Source of the DNA: Flavobacteriaceae bacterium
GTDB lineage: Bacteria; Bacteroidota; Bacteroidia; Flavobacteriales; Flavobacteriaceae
DNA length: 59,317 nucleotides
Direction: 5' to 3'
NCBI GenBank assembly: GCA_947461425.1
Contig: CANHKZ010000002.1
Span: forward strand, 1-59,317
Part shown: piece after piece, positions 34,463 to 43,714 of the stretch
Layout: every line of letters begins with the position of its first letter
Numbering within the stretch: position 1 is the stretch's first letter
Made by a program: the position numbers and the translations under genes
Notes under the pieces: generated by a model
What the model was told of the DNA's origin: nothing
Seen by the model: only the letters and a program-made list of their open reading frames with translations
The model's database searches: none

Positions 34463-35089
34463 AACAGTTAATCCATCTCTAATTGGTAATAAAACCGTTT
34501 CTACTCTAGTGTCATTTTTTAGCAATTGATTATATTCTAAGAGGACTTTGGTGCTCCAATCATTATTTTGAAGTGGTTCTAAAATTTTTCCGCTCCACAA
34601 CACATTGTCTGATAAAATGATGCCTCCTTTATTCATTTTAGGAACGATCATTTCAAAATAATGAATATAATTTTCTTTGTCGGCATCAATAAAGACTAAA
34701 TCAAATTGCAGGTCAAGACTTGGAATAATGTTTATGGCTTCTCCCAAATGCTGCACGATTTGAGTTCCCCAAGGCGATTTGTCAAAATACTTTCGTTGAA
34801 AATCAACTAATTCCTCTTTGATATCGATGGTGTGTAATTGTCCTTTATCTTGCATGCCCTCACACAAACACAAAGCCGAATAGCCCGTGTAGGTGCCAAT
34901 TTCAAGAATGTTTACAGGTCGAATCAATTTAGACAACATACTCAAAACACGTCCCTGAAAATGGCCGCTTAACATTCTGGGCAACAAAATCTTTTGATAG
35001 GTTTCTTTGTTTAAATCCGCTAAATGTTGCGGTTCGTTTTCAGAATGGTGTTCGATATAATCTTCGAGTTCTTGAGAAATGAAGTGCAT
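34448..35089 (-). CDS. Class I SAM-dependent O-methyltransferase (catechol/caffeoyl-CoA type)
   Basis: A 213-aa cytosolic enzyme of the methyltransferase 3 family. NILEIGTYTGYSALCLCEGM is the SAM site, HTIDIKEE binds the ribose, DLVFIDADKENYIHYFEMIVPKMNKGGIILSDNVLWSGKI carries the metal-binding Asp/Asp/Asn set. The acceptor is unknown. It has a TAACTTTG promoter 22 nt upstream. The last 15 bp overlap the PAP2 gene on the other strand. Confidence 0.92.
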   Translation of the reverse strand: MHFISQELEDYIEHHSENEPQHLADLNKETYQKILLPRMLSGHFQGRVLSMLSKLIRPVNILEIGTYTGYSALCLCEGMQDKGQLHTIDIKEELVDFQRKYFDKSPWGTQIVQHLGEAINIIPSLDLQFDLVFIDADKENYIHYFEMIVPKMNKGGIILSDNVLWSGKILEPLQNNDWSTKVLLEYNQLLKNDTRVETVLLPIRDGLTVSRVL

Positions 35090-35111
35090 TGGATATTTTT
35101 TTCAATTGGTG

Positions 35112-35119
35112 CAAAGTTA
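35112..35119 (-). promoter_or_regulatory. -7 promoter element for the O-methyltransferase
   Basis: TAACTTTG on the minus strand, 22 nt before the ATG at 35089. Confidence 0.45.
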
Positions 35120-35183
35120 TTAAATTATCAAAACACAGGTGAGCATTTATACGAATTGATGAAATTAATTAACTAATACTCCT

Positions 35184-35191
35184 TAAATTTG
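35184..35191 (+). promoter_or_regulatory. -7 promoter element four nt before the rlmN start codon
   Basis: TAAATTTG, then four bases, then ATG (35196). Predicts a leaderless rlmN mRNA. Confidence 0.5.
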
Positions 35192-35195
35192 CGCC

Positions 35196-36236
35196 ATGCA
35201 AATCGAGAAAAAAGATATTCGGGCCTTATCCAAAGAACAATTGCGTGATTTTTTTATTTCCAATGGAGACAAAGCTTTTCGTGGCAACCAAGTCTATGAA
35301 TGGTTGTGGAGTAAAGGCGCACATTCTTTTGAGGATATGACTAATGTGGCAAAACCCACTCGGCAGATGCTCGAAGACCATTTTGTTATCAATCATATCA
35401 AAGTCGATACAATGCAACGTAGCGAAGACGGAACAGTTAAAAATGCCGTTCGTTTGCATGATGGATTAATTGTAGAATCGGTTTTAATTCCTACCGCAAC
35501 AAGAACTACGGCTTGTGTTTCTAGTCAGGTGGGGTGTAGTTTGGATTGTAATTTTTGTGCTACTTCACGCTTAAAGCGAATGCGTAATTTAGAACCAGGA
35601 GAAATTTACGACCAAGTAGTAGCAATTGACAGAGAAAGTCGTTTGTATTACAATCACCCACTTTCTAATATTGTTTTTATGGGAATGGGAGAGCCGTTGA
35701 TGAATTACAATAATGTCATCAAGGCAATTGATATGATTACCTCGCCAGAGGGTTTGGGAATGTCTCCCAAACGAATTATGGTTTCGACTTCAGGTGTGCC
35801 AAAGATGATTAAGAAATTAGCCGATGATGACGTTAAATTCAAATTAGCGGTTTCATTACACTCTGCCATTGACGAAATCCGTTCTCGAATTATGCCTTTT
35901 AGCGAAAATTTTCCTTTGGCTGATTTGCGTGAATCCTTGGAATATTGGTACCGAAAAACAAAAAGTAAGATTTCTTATGAATATGTAGTTTGGAAAGGAA
36001 TCAATGATGACAAAGCTTCGGTTGACGCCTTGGTCAAATTCTGTAGGTATGTTCCTTGCAAAGTAAATCTAATCGAATACAATCCAATTGATGATGGCGA
36101 ATTTCAACAAGCATCAGAAGAAGCTATTGCAGCTTACATTAAAGCATTGGAAGCTTCTGGCATTGTAGTCAAAGTAAGAAGAAGTCGCGGCAAAGATATT
36201 GATGCAGCTTGTGGACAATTGGCTAATAAATCTTAA
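35196..36236 (+). CDS. rlmN: 23S rRNA (A2503-C2)/tRNA (A37-C2) methyltransferase RlmN
   Basis: A 346-aa radical SAM enzyme that methylates A2503 of 23S rRNA and A37 of some tRNAs. The 4Fe-4S motif is GCSLDCNFCATS (CxxxCxxC), the SAM-binding GMGEPLMNYNNV follows, and the C-terminal methyl-carrying Cys is in DIDAACGQLA. The N-terminal RNA-binding helical domain ENQ-type (FRGNQVYEWLWSKGAHSFEDMTN) is intact. Length is normal. Confidence 0.96.
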   Translation: MQIEKKDIRALSKEQLRDFFISNGDKAFRGNQVYEWLWSKGAHSFEDMTNVAKPTRQMLEDHFVINHIKVDTMQRSEDGTVKNAVRLHDGLIVESVLIPTATRTTACVSSQVGCSLDCNFCATSRLKRMRNLEPGEIYDQVVAIDRESRLYYNHPLSNIVFMGMGEPLMNYNNVIKAIDMITSPEGLGMSPKRIMVSTSGVPKMIKKLADDDVKFKLAVSLHSAIDEIRSRIMPFSENFPLADLRESLEYWYRKTKSKISYEYVVWKGINDDKASVDALVKFCRYVPCKVNLIEYNPIDDGEFQQASEEAIAAYIKALEASGIVVKVRRSRGKDIDAACGQLANKS

Positions 36237-36266
36237 AAATCACCTTTTTTAATTAGACTTGCTAGG

Positions 36267-36295
36267 TTGTAAAGATATTATCTTTAGTACCTTTG
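36267..36295 (+). promoter_or_regulatory. Full -33/-7 promoter of the polyprenyl synthetase gene
   Basis: TTG at 36267 and TACCTTTG at 36288-36295 are separated by 18 nt, close to the ideal Bacteroidota promoter. The ATG at 36302 lies six nt past the -7 element, so the leader is very short or absent. It also excludes the TTG at 36293 as start codon. Confidence 0.65.
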
Positions 36296-36301
36296 ATCGC
36301 A

Positions 36302-37279
36302 ATGAATATTACTTCTCAAATAAAACAGCCTATTTTGACCGAAATGGAACTTTTTGAAAAAAAGTTCTTTGAATCGATGTCTTCCAATGTGGCGTTGTTA
36401 AACAGAATTACCTATTTTATTGTCAATCGAAAAGGAAAACAAATGCGTCCGATGTTTGTTTTTTTGACAGCTAAAATGGTGTCAGATGGCAATGTTAATG
36501 AGCGAACGTATCGAGGTGCATCAGTAATCGAATTGATACATACGGCCACTTTGGTTCATGATGATGTGGTGGATGATAGTAATCGCCGACGTGGATTTTT
36601 CTCTTTAAATGCGCTTTGGAAAAATAAAATTGCGGTTTTAGTGGGTGATTATCTACTTTCTAAAGGATTGTTGCTATCTATTGATAATGGTGATTTTGAT
36701 TTATTACGGATTATATCGGTTGCCGTTCGTGAAATGAGCGAGGGCGAGTTACTTCAGATTGAAAAAGCCCGCCGATTAGATATCACAGAAGATATTTATT
36801 ACGAAATTATCCGCAAAAAAACAGCAACATTAATAGCTGCTTGTTGTGCCTTAGGAGCCCAATCAGTTATTCAAGATGGAGTGCAAGTTGACAATATGTA
36901 TCGCTTTGGAGAACTAATTGGGATGGCCTTCCAAATCAAAGATGACTTGTTTGATTACACCGAGGATGCTATTGGAAAACCTACAGGAATTGACATTAAA
37001 GAACAAAAAATGACTTTACCTTTAATTCATGTTTTGAATACGTGTACAGCTAAAGAAAAAAGTTGGTTAATCAATTCGATAAAGAACCACAATAAAGACA
37101 AGAAAATGGTTAAAGAAGTGATTACTTTTGTTAAGAGCAATAATGGTTTGATTTATGCCGAAAAAAGGATGCTTCAATTCCAACAAAAAGCATTACAGTT
37201 ATTGGCTAATTATCCTGATTCTACATACAAAGAGTCCTTAATTTTAATGGTTAATTATGTGATCGAAAGGAAAATATAA
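36302..37279 (+). CDS. Polyprenyl (octaprenyl-type) diphosphate synthase
   Basis: A 325-aa trans-prenyltransferase making long-chain isoprenoid diphosphates, probably for menaquinone side chains. First aspartate-rich motif LVHDDVVDDSNRRRG, second motif FQIKDDLFDYTEDAIGKPTGIDIKEQKMTLPLIH, and the IPP-binding KGKQMRPMF near residue 45 are all intact. The product chain length cannot be read. ATG 36302 is chosen over the track's TTG, which lies within the -7 box. Confidence 0.92.
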   Translation: MNITSQIKQPILTEMELFEKKFFESMSSNVALLNRITYFIVNRKGKQMRPMFVFLTAKMVSDGNVNERTYRGASVIELIHTATLVHDDVVDDSNRRRGFFSLNALWKNKIAVLVGDYLLSKGLLLSIDNGDFDLLRIISVAVREMSEGELLQIEKARRLDITEDIYYEIIRKKTATLIAACCALGAQSVIQDGVQVDNMYRFGELIGMAFQIKDDLFDYTEDAIGKPTGIDIKEQKMTLPLIHVLNTCTAKEKSWLINSIKNHNKDKKMVKEVITFVKSNNGLIYAEKRMLQFQQKALQLLANYPDSTYKESLILMVNYVIERKI

Positions 37280-37406
37280 TTTTTATAGAGGATTTTTATT
37301 TATTTTAGTTTCTTAAAACAGCCGAATAATTTATAATTTTTGACTACTATTTTCAAAAATTACTAATATCTTAAATTAAAGGTGAATAATTTAAAATATT
37401 AATTAT

Positions 37407-37414
37407 TAAATTTG
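37407..37414 (+). promoter_or_regulatory. -7 promoter element four nt before the response-regulator start codon
   Basis: TAAATTTG, then TCTG, then ATG (37419). The third case of exactly four bases between -7 element and ATG in this window. Confidence 0.5.
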
Positions 37415-37418
37415 TCTG

Positions 37419-38198
37419 ATGAAAATTCCAAAACAAAAAATAGTACTGATAGAAGACGATGTGGCCCTAGGAAACTCTATCCTGGAATTATTGCTATTGA
37501 GTAATTTTGATGTCACTTGGTTTGAAGATAGTAGGGAGGCCTTACAATATCTCAATGAGCAAACCCCAGATTTAATTATTAGTGATCTGATGATGCCAGC
37601 AATGAACGGTGAAGAATTGTATCTTAACATTCGGAAAAATAAAAAATTTGTAACCGTACCTTTCATCATTATTACGGCTAACATTGATGATGAGGTTAAA
37701 TTGCGACAGTTGGAACATGGCGTAAATGACTATATCATGAAGCCGTTTAAAGTGAAAGAGTTGATTTTTAAAGTAAATAATGTATTAGAACTTAAAAGAA
37801 ATATTGAAAAGAACTTTGGAATTGACCCTTTCTCTAAAGTTACTATTAAATTATCTGAAAAAGATTTTCTTACCTCATTAAATGAACTTCTTTTAAAAGG
37901 GATTAAAAAAAGACCGGATTTAGATGAATTATCTAAAAAATTATTTATCAGCAAGTCTACCCTCGATAAACGAATTCGAAAACTTACCAACAAAAATATT
38001 AGTCAATACATTAGAGAATTTAAAATTCAATATGCTATGAAGTTGATTGATTTGGGTGAAAGAAATATTCAATTTCTTGTTGACGAAACTGGTTTTGCCT
38101 CTTTTTCTTATTTTTCAACTAGTTTTAAGGGCTATAGTAAATCCAGTCCTAGAGATTACATTAAATCTGTGCAAACTGCGGGTTTTAAAAAACAATAA
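37419..38198 (+). CDS. Response regulator with receiver and AraC-type DNA-binding domain
   Basis: A 259-aa regulator. Receiver domain 1-120: acidic pair Asp13/Asp14 (LIEDD), phosphoacceptor Asp56 (IISDLMMP), Thr in IITAN and Lys in DYIMKPF are intact. C-terminal AraC/XylS double helix-turn-helix (about 160-255: DLDELSKKLFISKSTLDKRIRKLTNKNISQYIREFKIQYAMKLI, FLVDETGFASFSYFSTSFKGYSKSSPRDYIKS). No kinase is adjacent on the same strand; the nearest is the PAS kinase at 39174-41498, transcribed toward it. Confidence 0.92.
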   Translation: MKIPKQKIVLIEDDVALGNSILELLLLSNFDVTWFEDSREALQYLNEQTPDLIISDLMMPAMNGEELYLNIRKNKKFVTVPFIIITANIDDEVKLRQLEHGVNDYIMKPFKVKELIFKVNNVLELKRNIEKNFGIDPFSKVTIKLSEKDFLTSLNELLLKGIKKRPDLDELSKKLFISKSTLDKRIRKLTNKNISQYIREFKIQYAMKLIDLGERNIQFLVDETGFASFSYFSTSFKGYSKSSPRDYIKSVQTAGFKKQ

Positions 38199-38728
38199 TA
38201 ATTTTATAAAATTTTGAATTAGTACTATTCTTTTCTATCGGAAAGGTAAATAGCGGATTTAATATATTTAATTGTTTACTTTTCAGGAGTTGAAAAGACA
38301 ATTTAATCGATTTAATATTTAAAATTCTTATAAATCCAAATACACTTCGCTCCCTGGAATAATTTAGACATGATTTTGAATCCTAATTATAAGAATGCTT
38401 CCTATAGCAATAGAATTATAGTAGCCTTAACTTTCTTTTTTTTGTTTTATTCGGAATTATACTTTGTAAAAATTAGTCATTACAAAACTCAACTTTCCCT
38501 ATATTTTGTAAACGTCAATATTGTGATATATAAAAGAAAATCAAAATAAAAGATGTTGCAATAAATTTTCAATAAAAAATTAAATTATGAGTATTTTTTT
38601 TTAATTTATCTATTAAAACAAATTGAAATAAAAATACTTGGCTTACCTTTGGTACAAGATTTGGGATCTTTCTTACCGGGCAGTCTGTTCAGAAGATTTA
38701 TTGGGGGCAATGAATTTATGATTACATT
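38199..38728. other. 530-bp spacer with little recognisable content
   Basis: Between the AraC-type regulator and the response-regulator pseudogene. No terminator hairpin, tRNA or known family is seen. One 59-codon ORF (38370-38549) with a hydrophobic stretch is listed separately. The segment just before 38729 is less AT-rich and could be further decayed coding sequence; its frames gave no recognisable protein. Confidence 0.6.
38370..38549 (+). CDS. Possible 59-aa membrane peptide (weak call)
   Basis: ATG 38370 to TAA 38549 gives 59 residues with a hydrophobic segment RIIVALTFFFLFYSELYFV and a basic tail ending KRKSK. It has no family resemblance, no clear promoter and lies in a decaying region, so it may be chance. 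Confidence 0.2.
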   Translation: MILNPNYKNASYSNRIIVALTFFFLFYSELYFVKISHYKTQLSLYFVNVNIVIYKRKSK

Positions 38729-39169
38729 TTAGTTAAAGCAGGCTGCTTCAGGTAAGATTTTACTAGTTTCCCTTTCATAACTTTTCTCACATTTTTTTAA
38801 GTTTTTTTTAGAATTACATTCTAAATGTATTTTTCCACTATTTATCTCAATTCTCGAAAAAAGGTTTTTTATAATTCTCTTGCGCCCAAAATTGTCACCA
38901 ATTAGTTCGTCTAATTCTTCTATACTTGCTGTTAAAATCATTACGTAAATCTCTGAGAGTTTTGAGGATATGTGTTTTTTAGAAATATACCCATTCAACT
39001 TAGGAAGTATCACTTCTTATAGAACTAAGTTAGGGAAGTGTAGTGTAACTTTTTCTAATCATTCTAATCCTTCTTGGGTTTCAAATATTTGGGATCCAAC
39101 TTAGGGATCTAATTCAACAATTGCCTCACCTAATTTGATTTCATCATCAATTAGTAAGTCTTTCTTCAT
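38729..39169 (-). pseudogene. Decayed response-regulator receiver domain (three in-frame stops)
   Basis: Starting four nt after the histidine-kinase stop, the minus strand reads MKKDLLIDDEIKLGEAIVEL, then in the same frame TAA (codon 23), ...ETQEGLE, TGA (37), LEKVTLHFPNLVL, TAA (51), EVILPKLNGY and ...VMILTASIEELDE...IIKNLF. This is a receiver domain: LIDDE acidic pair, VILPKLNGY after the phosphosite, ILTAS and the Lys of KxPF (here KNLF). The phosphoacceptor position is Glu, not Asp. The track ORF 38729-39013 is its last part. No frameshift is needed, so decay was by point mutation. Confidence 0.85.
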
Positions 39170-39173
39170 TTTA

Positions 39174-41498
39174 TCATGATTTCACTAATGGAAAAGACAA
39201 AGTTACTTTGGTTCCCTTACCTAATTTACTAACTACTTGAATAGTTCCTGAATTTCTTTCGGTAAATGTTTTTACAATATACAAACCAAGTCCAGTACCT
39301 TGAATGCCTTCTGTATTACTAGCTCTAAAAAAGGTATTAAATAATTTTGGCATATCTTTTTCTGGTATTCCTAATCCAAAATCAATAATTTGAATTTCGA
39401 TTTGATTGCGTTTTGAGATTAGATTTAGTTCTATAGTACTACTTCCTTCAGAATATTTAAAGGCATTATTTAATAAATTAAACAATGAATATTCCATTAA
39501 ATTTTTATCTGCAATTACATTAAAATTTGTTCCAATAAATTCAGTTTTTACTTTTCGTCCTCCTTTTTGATGGGAATAACTGGTTTCAATGACATCTAAG
39601 CAAATTTGTTTAAGGTCAAATGAAGTAGGATTAAAATTGGTTTTACCTGCATCATCTTTTGATATTGTTAAAACATCATTCATTAATTCTACAATCCGAT
39701 CAATTTCCTCAGTAATTGTGTTAATTCTTTTTTGTAATTGGGTGGAGTTTACAAAATTATGACCTTCAATGTACATTTCTATTAATTCCGCACTTGTTCT
39801 TATAGTAGTCATTGGAGTGCGAAATTCATGGGATATTGTTGAAACTAAATTAGTCCGAAGTTCATTCAATTCTCTTTCTTGTACTAATGCTTTTTCCATT
39901 GCATGCTGTACTTGTTTTTTTTGAGTAATATCTCTTGCACTTGTTTGAAAACCCACAGGTTTTTCATCAACAATTACAATGCTTCCTTTTATTTCAAACC
40001 ACACATATTCATTATTTTTATTCTTGAATCGCGCTTCAACATAGGAATCATCTGCTTTTTTAATAAAACTTTCAAAACGTTCTTGAAGATTTTCTAAATC
40101 TATTGGATGAACAAATAGCATTGGTGATTGACCAATTAGTTCCTCAGGTGTATACCCCATTAATTTATTTATTGAGGGGGAAACATATTCAAATGAAGTA
40201 TCTAAATTATGTAAACAGACTAAGTCAACAGTATTATCTGCGAGTAAGCGGTACATATTTTTAGCCTCGTTGAGTTGAATGTTTTTATTGCGGTTATTTT
40301 CATCAATTAACAATCTATTTTGTTCTTCTACATTTTTTTGTTCAGTAATATCCTGCATCGCACCAATCATACGAATTGGAGTGCCATGTTCGTCTCTAAT
40401 AATTATTGCCTTATCTAAAACGTATGCGTAAGTATTATCTGATTTGAGGTATCGGTATTCGTCATCCCATTTTAAAGCAGTACTATTAAGAATGTCTTGA
40501 TACTTTTTTAAATACCTTTTACGATCTTCTGGATGCACAAAATTTTCACAAACATTCGAATTAATGATGTTATTTTTGAAGTGGTGTCCAAAAAGTGTTG
40601 AGTATGTCTCTCCAACAAAAATTTCATCTGTTAGGATATTCCAATCCCAAAGTGCATCAGAAGTAGCTTGGCTAGCATAACTAAAACGTTCATTACTTAT
40701 TTTTAAAGCTGCCTCCGCATTTTTTTGAGCTGTAATATCTACTCCAAAGCCTACCATCATTTCTAATTTATCATCTTGATCATAAACAGGGGCAAATTTT
40801 CGAGTATAAAAATAGGATTCTTCATCGTTTTTATCAATCTCATCAATCCATTCAATTACTATATTTGATTTGGCTGCCTCTGTAAATCGCTCTCTCCGCT
40901 CTTTTGCAAATAATGGAGCTCTTCCAGTATGTTTAGCGTATTCAAAATCATCTTTTCCTATAATAAATTTATTCAGCTCCTCATTTTGAATTGCGGCGGG
41001 ATTTACATACAAATATTTATGATTACTATCAAAAACAGCTACCTCAGTGGGAAGTCGATCAAGTATTTTTTTATAAAATACTTTTTGTTCAAGTTCAATA
41101 TTTTGAATCTCTAGTTGATAAAGAGTTGCTATTTGAGAGCCAATATTAGTTGCTATTTTTAGTTGAATGGGCGTTAGCTTTTTTGGATTTAAATCCCAAA
41201 AACATAATGTGCCATCATTATTTTCATTTCCGAATGAGATTGGAATACCCATTTGAAAATTGGGATGTGTTTCTGTATGAATAGTGTTGTATTTAATAAC
41301 TTTTTCATTCAGTAATTTATGGCTTTCTGCGGTAAAATTAGAATCATCAACTGTTTTTACTAGTACTGTAAAGTTACTGTTTTCTTTTATTGACAATACA
41401 GCCAAAGGAATTTCAAATATTTCAGCTGCTAATGAAAGAATAGAAAGGCATTCCTCTTTGAATTTTTTTGAAAGGGTAATTTTGGTATTTAAGGGCAT
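39174..41498 (-). CDS. Soluble PAS-domain sensor histidine kinase
   Basis: A 774-aa kinase without transmembrane segments. GAF-like domain at about 10-130, three PAS domains (about 142-258, 270-385, 415-525, each ending in an ITQ/ITAQK or ITEQK linker), HisKA with phospho-His557 (STISHEFRTPM), and HATPase (LFNLLNNAFKYSEG N-box, IIDFGLGIPEKD, GTGLGLYIVKTF). It senses a cytosolic signal. Its partner gene directly downstream is the receiver pseudogene, so it is either orphaned or signals to another regulator such as that at 37419. Confidence 0.93.
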   Translation of the reverse strand: MPLNTKITLSKKFKEECLSILSLAAEIFEIPLAVLSIKENSNFTVLVKTVDDSNFTAESHKLLNEKVIKYNTIHTETHPNFQMGIPISFGNENNDGTLCFWDLNPKKLTPIQLKIATNIGSQIATLYQLEIQNIELEQKVFYKKILDRLPTEVAVFDSNHKYLYVNPAAIQNEELNKFIIGKDDFEYAKHTGRAPLFAKERRERFTEAAKSNIVIEWIDEIDKNDEESYFYTRKFAPVYDQDDKLEMMVGFGVDITAQKNAEAALKISNERFSYASQATSDALWDWNILTDEIFVGETYSTLFGHHFKNNIINSNVCENFVHPEDRKRYLKKYQDILNSTALKWDDEYRYLKSDNTYAYVLDKAIIIRDEHGTPIRMIGAMQDITEQKNVEEQNRLLIDENNRNKNIQLNEAKNMYRLLADNTVDLVCLHNLDTSFEYVSPSINKLMGYTPEELIGQSPMLFVHPIDLENLQERFESFIKKADDSYVEARFKNKNNEYVWFEIKGSIVIVDEKPVGFQTSARDITQKKQVQHAMEKALVQERELNELRTNLVSTISHEFRTPMTTIRTSAELIEMYIEGHNFVNSTQLQKRINTITEEIDRIVELMNDVLTISKDDAGKTNFNPTSFDLKQICLDVIETSYSHQKGGRKVKTEFIGTNFNVIADKNLMEYSLFNLLNNAFKYSEGSSTIELNLISKRNQIEIQIIDFGLGIPEKDMPKLFNTFFRASNTEGIQGTGLGLYIVKTFTERNSGTIQVVSKLGKGTKVTLSFPLVKS

Positions 41499-41710
41499 AT
41501 TTTTTAGGTATTGGGATTAAATTTTTTTAGAAGTTTGCAAATGCATTTTGGTAGCAGAAAGCAAAGCAACCTTTATTTGCATAAAAATATAAGTTTCTTT
41601 ATAAATAACACTTTATTTAGGTAAATAATTTTAAAACTTAATTTAATTTTTCTTTTCTTAGGTTTCCAATATTCATTTTCAATTCATAAATATATCGATG
41701 TGAAACTTTG

Positions 41711-41718
41711 TATATTTG
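41711..41718 (+). promoter_or_regulatory. -7 promoter element for dnaG
   Basis: TATATTTG, 19 nt before ATG 41738. It rules out the track's TTG start at 41708. Confidence 0.5.
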
Positions 41719-41737
41719 TAACTTTACTACTATCAAA

Positions 41738-43714
41738 ATGATTTCAAAAACAACCATTGATACTGTTTATGAAACTGCCCGAGTTGAGGAGGTTATTGGC
41801 GATTTTGTTCAATTAAAACGCGCTGGTAGTAATTTTAAAGGCTTGAGTCCTTTTTCTGACGAACGATCTCCTTCTTTTATGGTTTCGCCAGTAAAACAAA
41901 TTTGGAAAGATTTTAGTTCAGGAAAAGGGGGTAATGCTATTGCCTTTATAATGGAACACGAGCATTTTTCGTATCCAGAAGCCATTCGGTATTTAGCTCG
42001 AAAATACAATATTGAAATTGAAGAAACTGAGCAATCAGACGAGGAAAAAGCGAATACCGACATCAAAGAAAGTATGTATTTGGTTTCTGAATTTGCTAAA
42101 AATTATTTTCATGATACACTACTTCATTCTGAGGAAGGAAAGGCAATTGGACTTTCGTATTTCAAAGAAAGAGGGTTTACAAATGAAACTATTGCAAAGT
42201 TTGCTTTAGGATATTCACCTGAAATTTGGGATGCCTTTACAAAAGAAGCACTTGGGAAAGGCTATAAACTAGAGTTTTTAGAAAGCACTGGTTTGACTAT
42301 TCCTAGGGAGGACAGACCATTCGATCGTTTTAAAGGACGTGTAATGTTCCCAATTCAAAGTATGTCGGGAAGGATACTTGGTTTTGGCGGACGAATCTTA
42401 TCAAACGATAAAAAAGCGGCCAAGTACCTCAATTCGCCTGAAAGTGAAATTTATCATAAAGGCAAAGTGTTGTATGGTATTTTCCAAGGAAAACAATCCA
42501 TTGCTAAATTAAATAACTGTTATTTAGTTGAAGGATATACTGATGTTATTCAGTTTAATCAAGCAGGAATTGAGAATGTCGTAGCTTCTTCAGGAACAGC
42601 ACTTACTCCAGATCAAATCCGATTGATTAATCGTTTGACAAAAAATATTACTGTTCTTTTTGATGGAGATGCCGCAGGACTTCGAGCTTCTGTTAGAGGG
42701 ATTGATTTGATTCTTGAAGAAGGGATGAATGTAAAAGTATGTGCCTTTCCCGATGGTGAAGATCCAGATAGTTTTGCCAAAAAAACTTCCTATGATGATT
42801 TAGTTGCTTATTTAGAAAATAACGCAAAAGATTTCATTCAATTCAAAGCGTCGCTTTTAATGAAAGACGCCCAAAATGATCCCGTTAAAAAAGCAGATTT
42901 GATTAGGGATATGGTGCAAAGTATTTCTAAAATTCCGGACCGAATCCAAAGAGAAATTTATATTCAGGAATGTTCCCGAATAATGGATATATCAGAACAA
43001 GTTTTGGTGAGTACTTTAGCACAACTCGTTCAAAAAGACATTGCTGAAATTGGAAAAAAACAAAAGCAAGACCAAAAAGCCTTTGAGGTTGTAAAAAATG
43101 AGTCCCCAATTCAGGCTCAAAAAATCGATATTCTATTTCATTTAGAACGAAAAATTATTGAAATTTTATTGCTTTATGGTAATAAAACTGAAGAGTTTGA
43201 AGATTTACTTTTAAAAACAAACAGTGAAGGAGAAATTGAACAAGTAGTCGAAAAGAAAGAATACAAAGTATATCAACGTATTTATTTGAGTTTACAAGAA
43301 GATGAAGTTGAGCTAGCTAATCCTTTGTTTAGAGCGATTTTCAACGATCTTATTACCTACTATTTACAAAATGAAGAGTTTGGAATTGAAAATTATTTAA
43401 AACATTTACCAATTCAATTTGCTCAAGAGGTTACTGATATTTTAATGGATGATGAGAGGGTAACACTCCATAAATGGGATGGTCAAAATATATTTGTAAA
43501 ACAAAAAACAGAATCTATAAGTCAGCATACCTCTGAAATAATTATTTCAATGCGAGAATATTTGATTAATAAGTTAATTCTCGATTTAATGCAAGAATTT
43601 GGCGAAAAGCAAGAACCTGAGCAAGAAGAATTAAAAATAATGATTAACGATTATAACAAATTGAAAGTCAACCTAACTGCTACAATCGGGAGAATTCGTT
43701 CCACTTATATATAA
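41738..43714 (+). CDS. dnaG: DNA primase, with zinc ligands of the CHC2 domain lost
   Basis: A 658-aa primase that makes RNA primers at the replication fork. N-terminal CHC2 domain (1-95), TOPRIM catalytic core (about 250-345: YLVEGYTDVIQFNQAGIENVVASSGTALT, VLFDGDAAGLRAS, PDGEDPDSF with the metal-binding acidics) and a C-terminal helicase-binding region. The usual zinc ligands CPFH...CFGC read SPFS...DFSS, so all four are gone while the surrounding fold (GSNFKGLSPF, SPSFMVSPVKQIWKDF) is kept. ATG 41738 is chosen over TTG 41708. Confidence 0.95.
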   Translation: MISKTTIDTVYETARVEEVIGDFVQLKRAGSNFKGLSPFSDERSPSFMVSPVKQIWKDFSSGKGGNAIAFIMEHEHFSYPEAIRYLARKYNIEIEETEQSDEEKANTDIKESMYLVSEFAKNYFHDTLLHSEEGKAIGLSYFKERGFTNETIAKFALGYSPEIWDAFTKEALGKGYKLEFLESTGLTIPREDRPFDRFKGRVMFPIQSMSGRILGFGGRILSNDKKAAKYLNSPESEIYHKGKVLYGIFQGKQSIAKLNNCYLVEGYTDVIQFNQAGIENVVASSGTALTPDQIRLINRLTKNITVLFDGDAAGLRASVRGIDLILEEGMNVKVCAFPDGEDPDSFAKKTSYDDLVAYLENNAKDFIQFKASLLMKDAQNDPVKKADLIRDMVQSISKIPDRIQREIYIQECSRIMDISEQVLVSTLAQLVQKDIAEIGKKQKQDQKAFEVVKNESPIQAQKIDILFHLERKIIEILLLYGNKTEEFEDLLLKTNSEGEIEQVVEKKEYKVYQRIYLSLQEDEVELANPLFRAIFNDLITYYLQNEEFGIENYLKHLPIQFAQEVTDILMDDERVTLHKWDGQNIFVKQKTESISQHTSEIIISMREYLINKLILDLMQEFGEKQEPEQEELKIMINDYNKLKVNLTATIGRIRSTYI

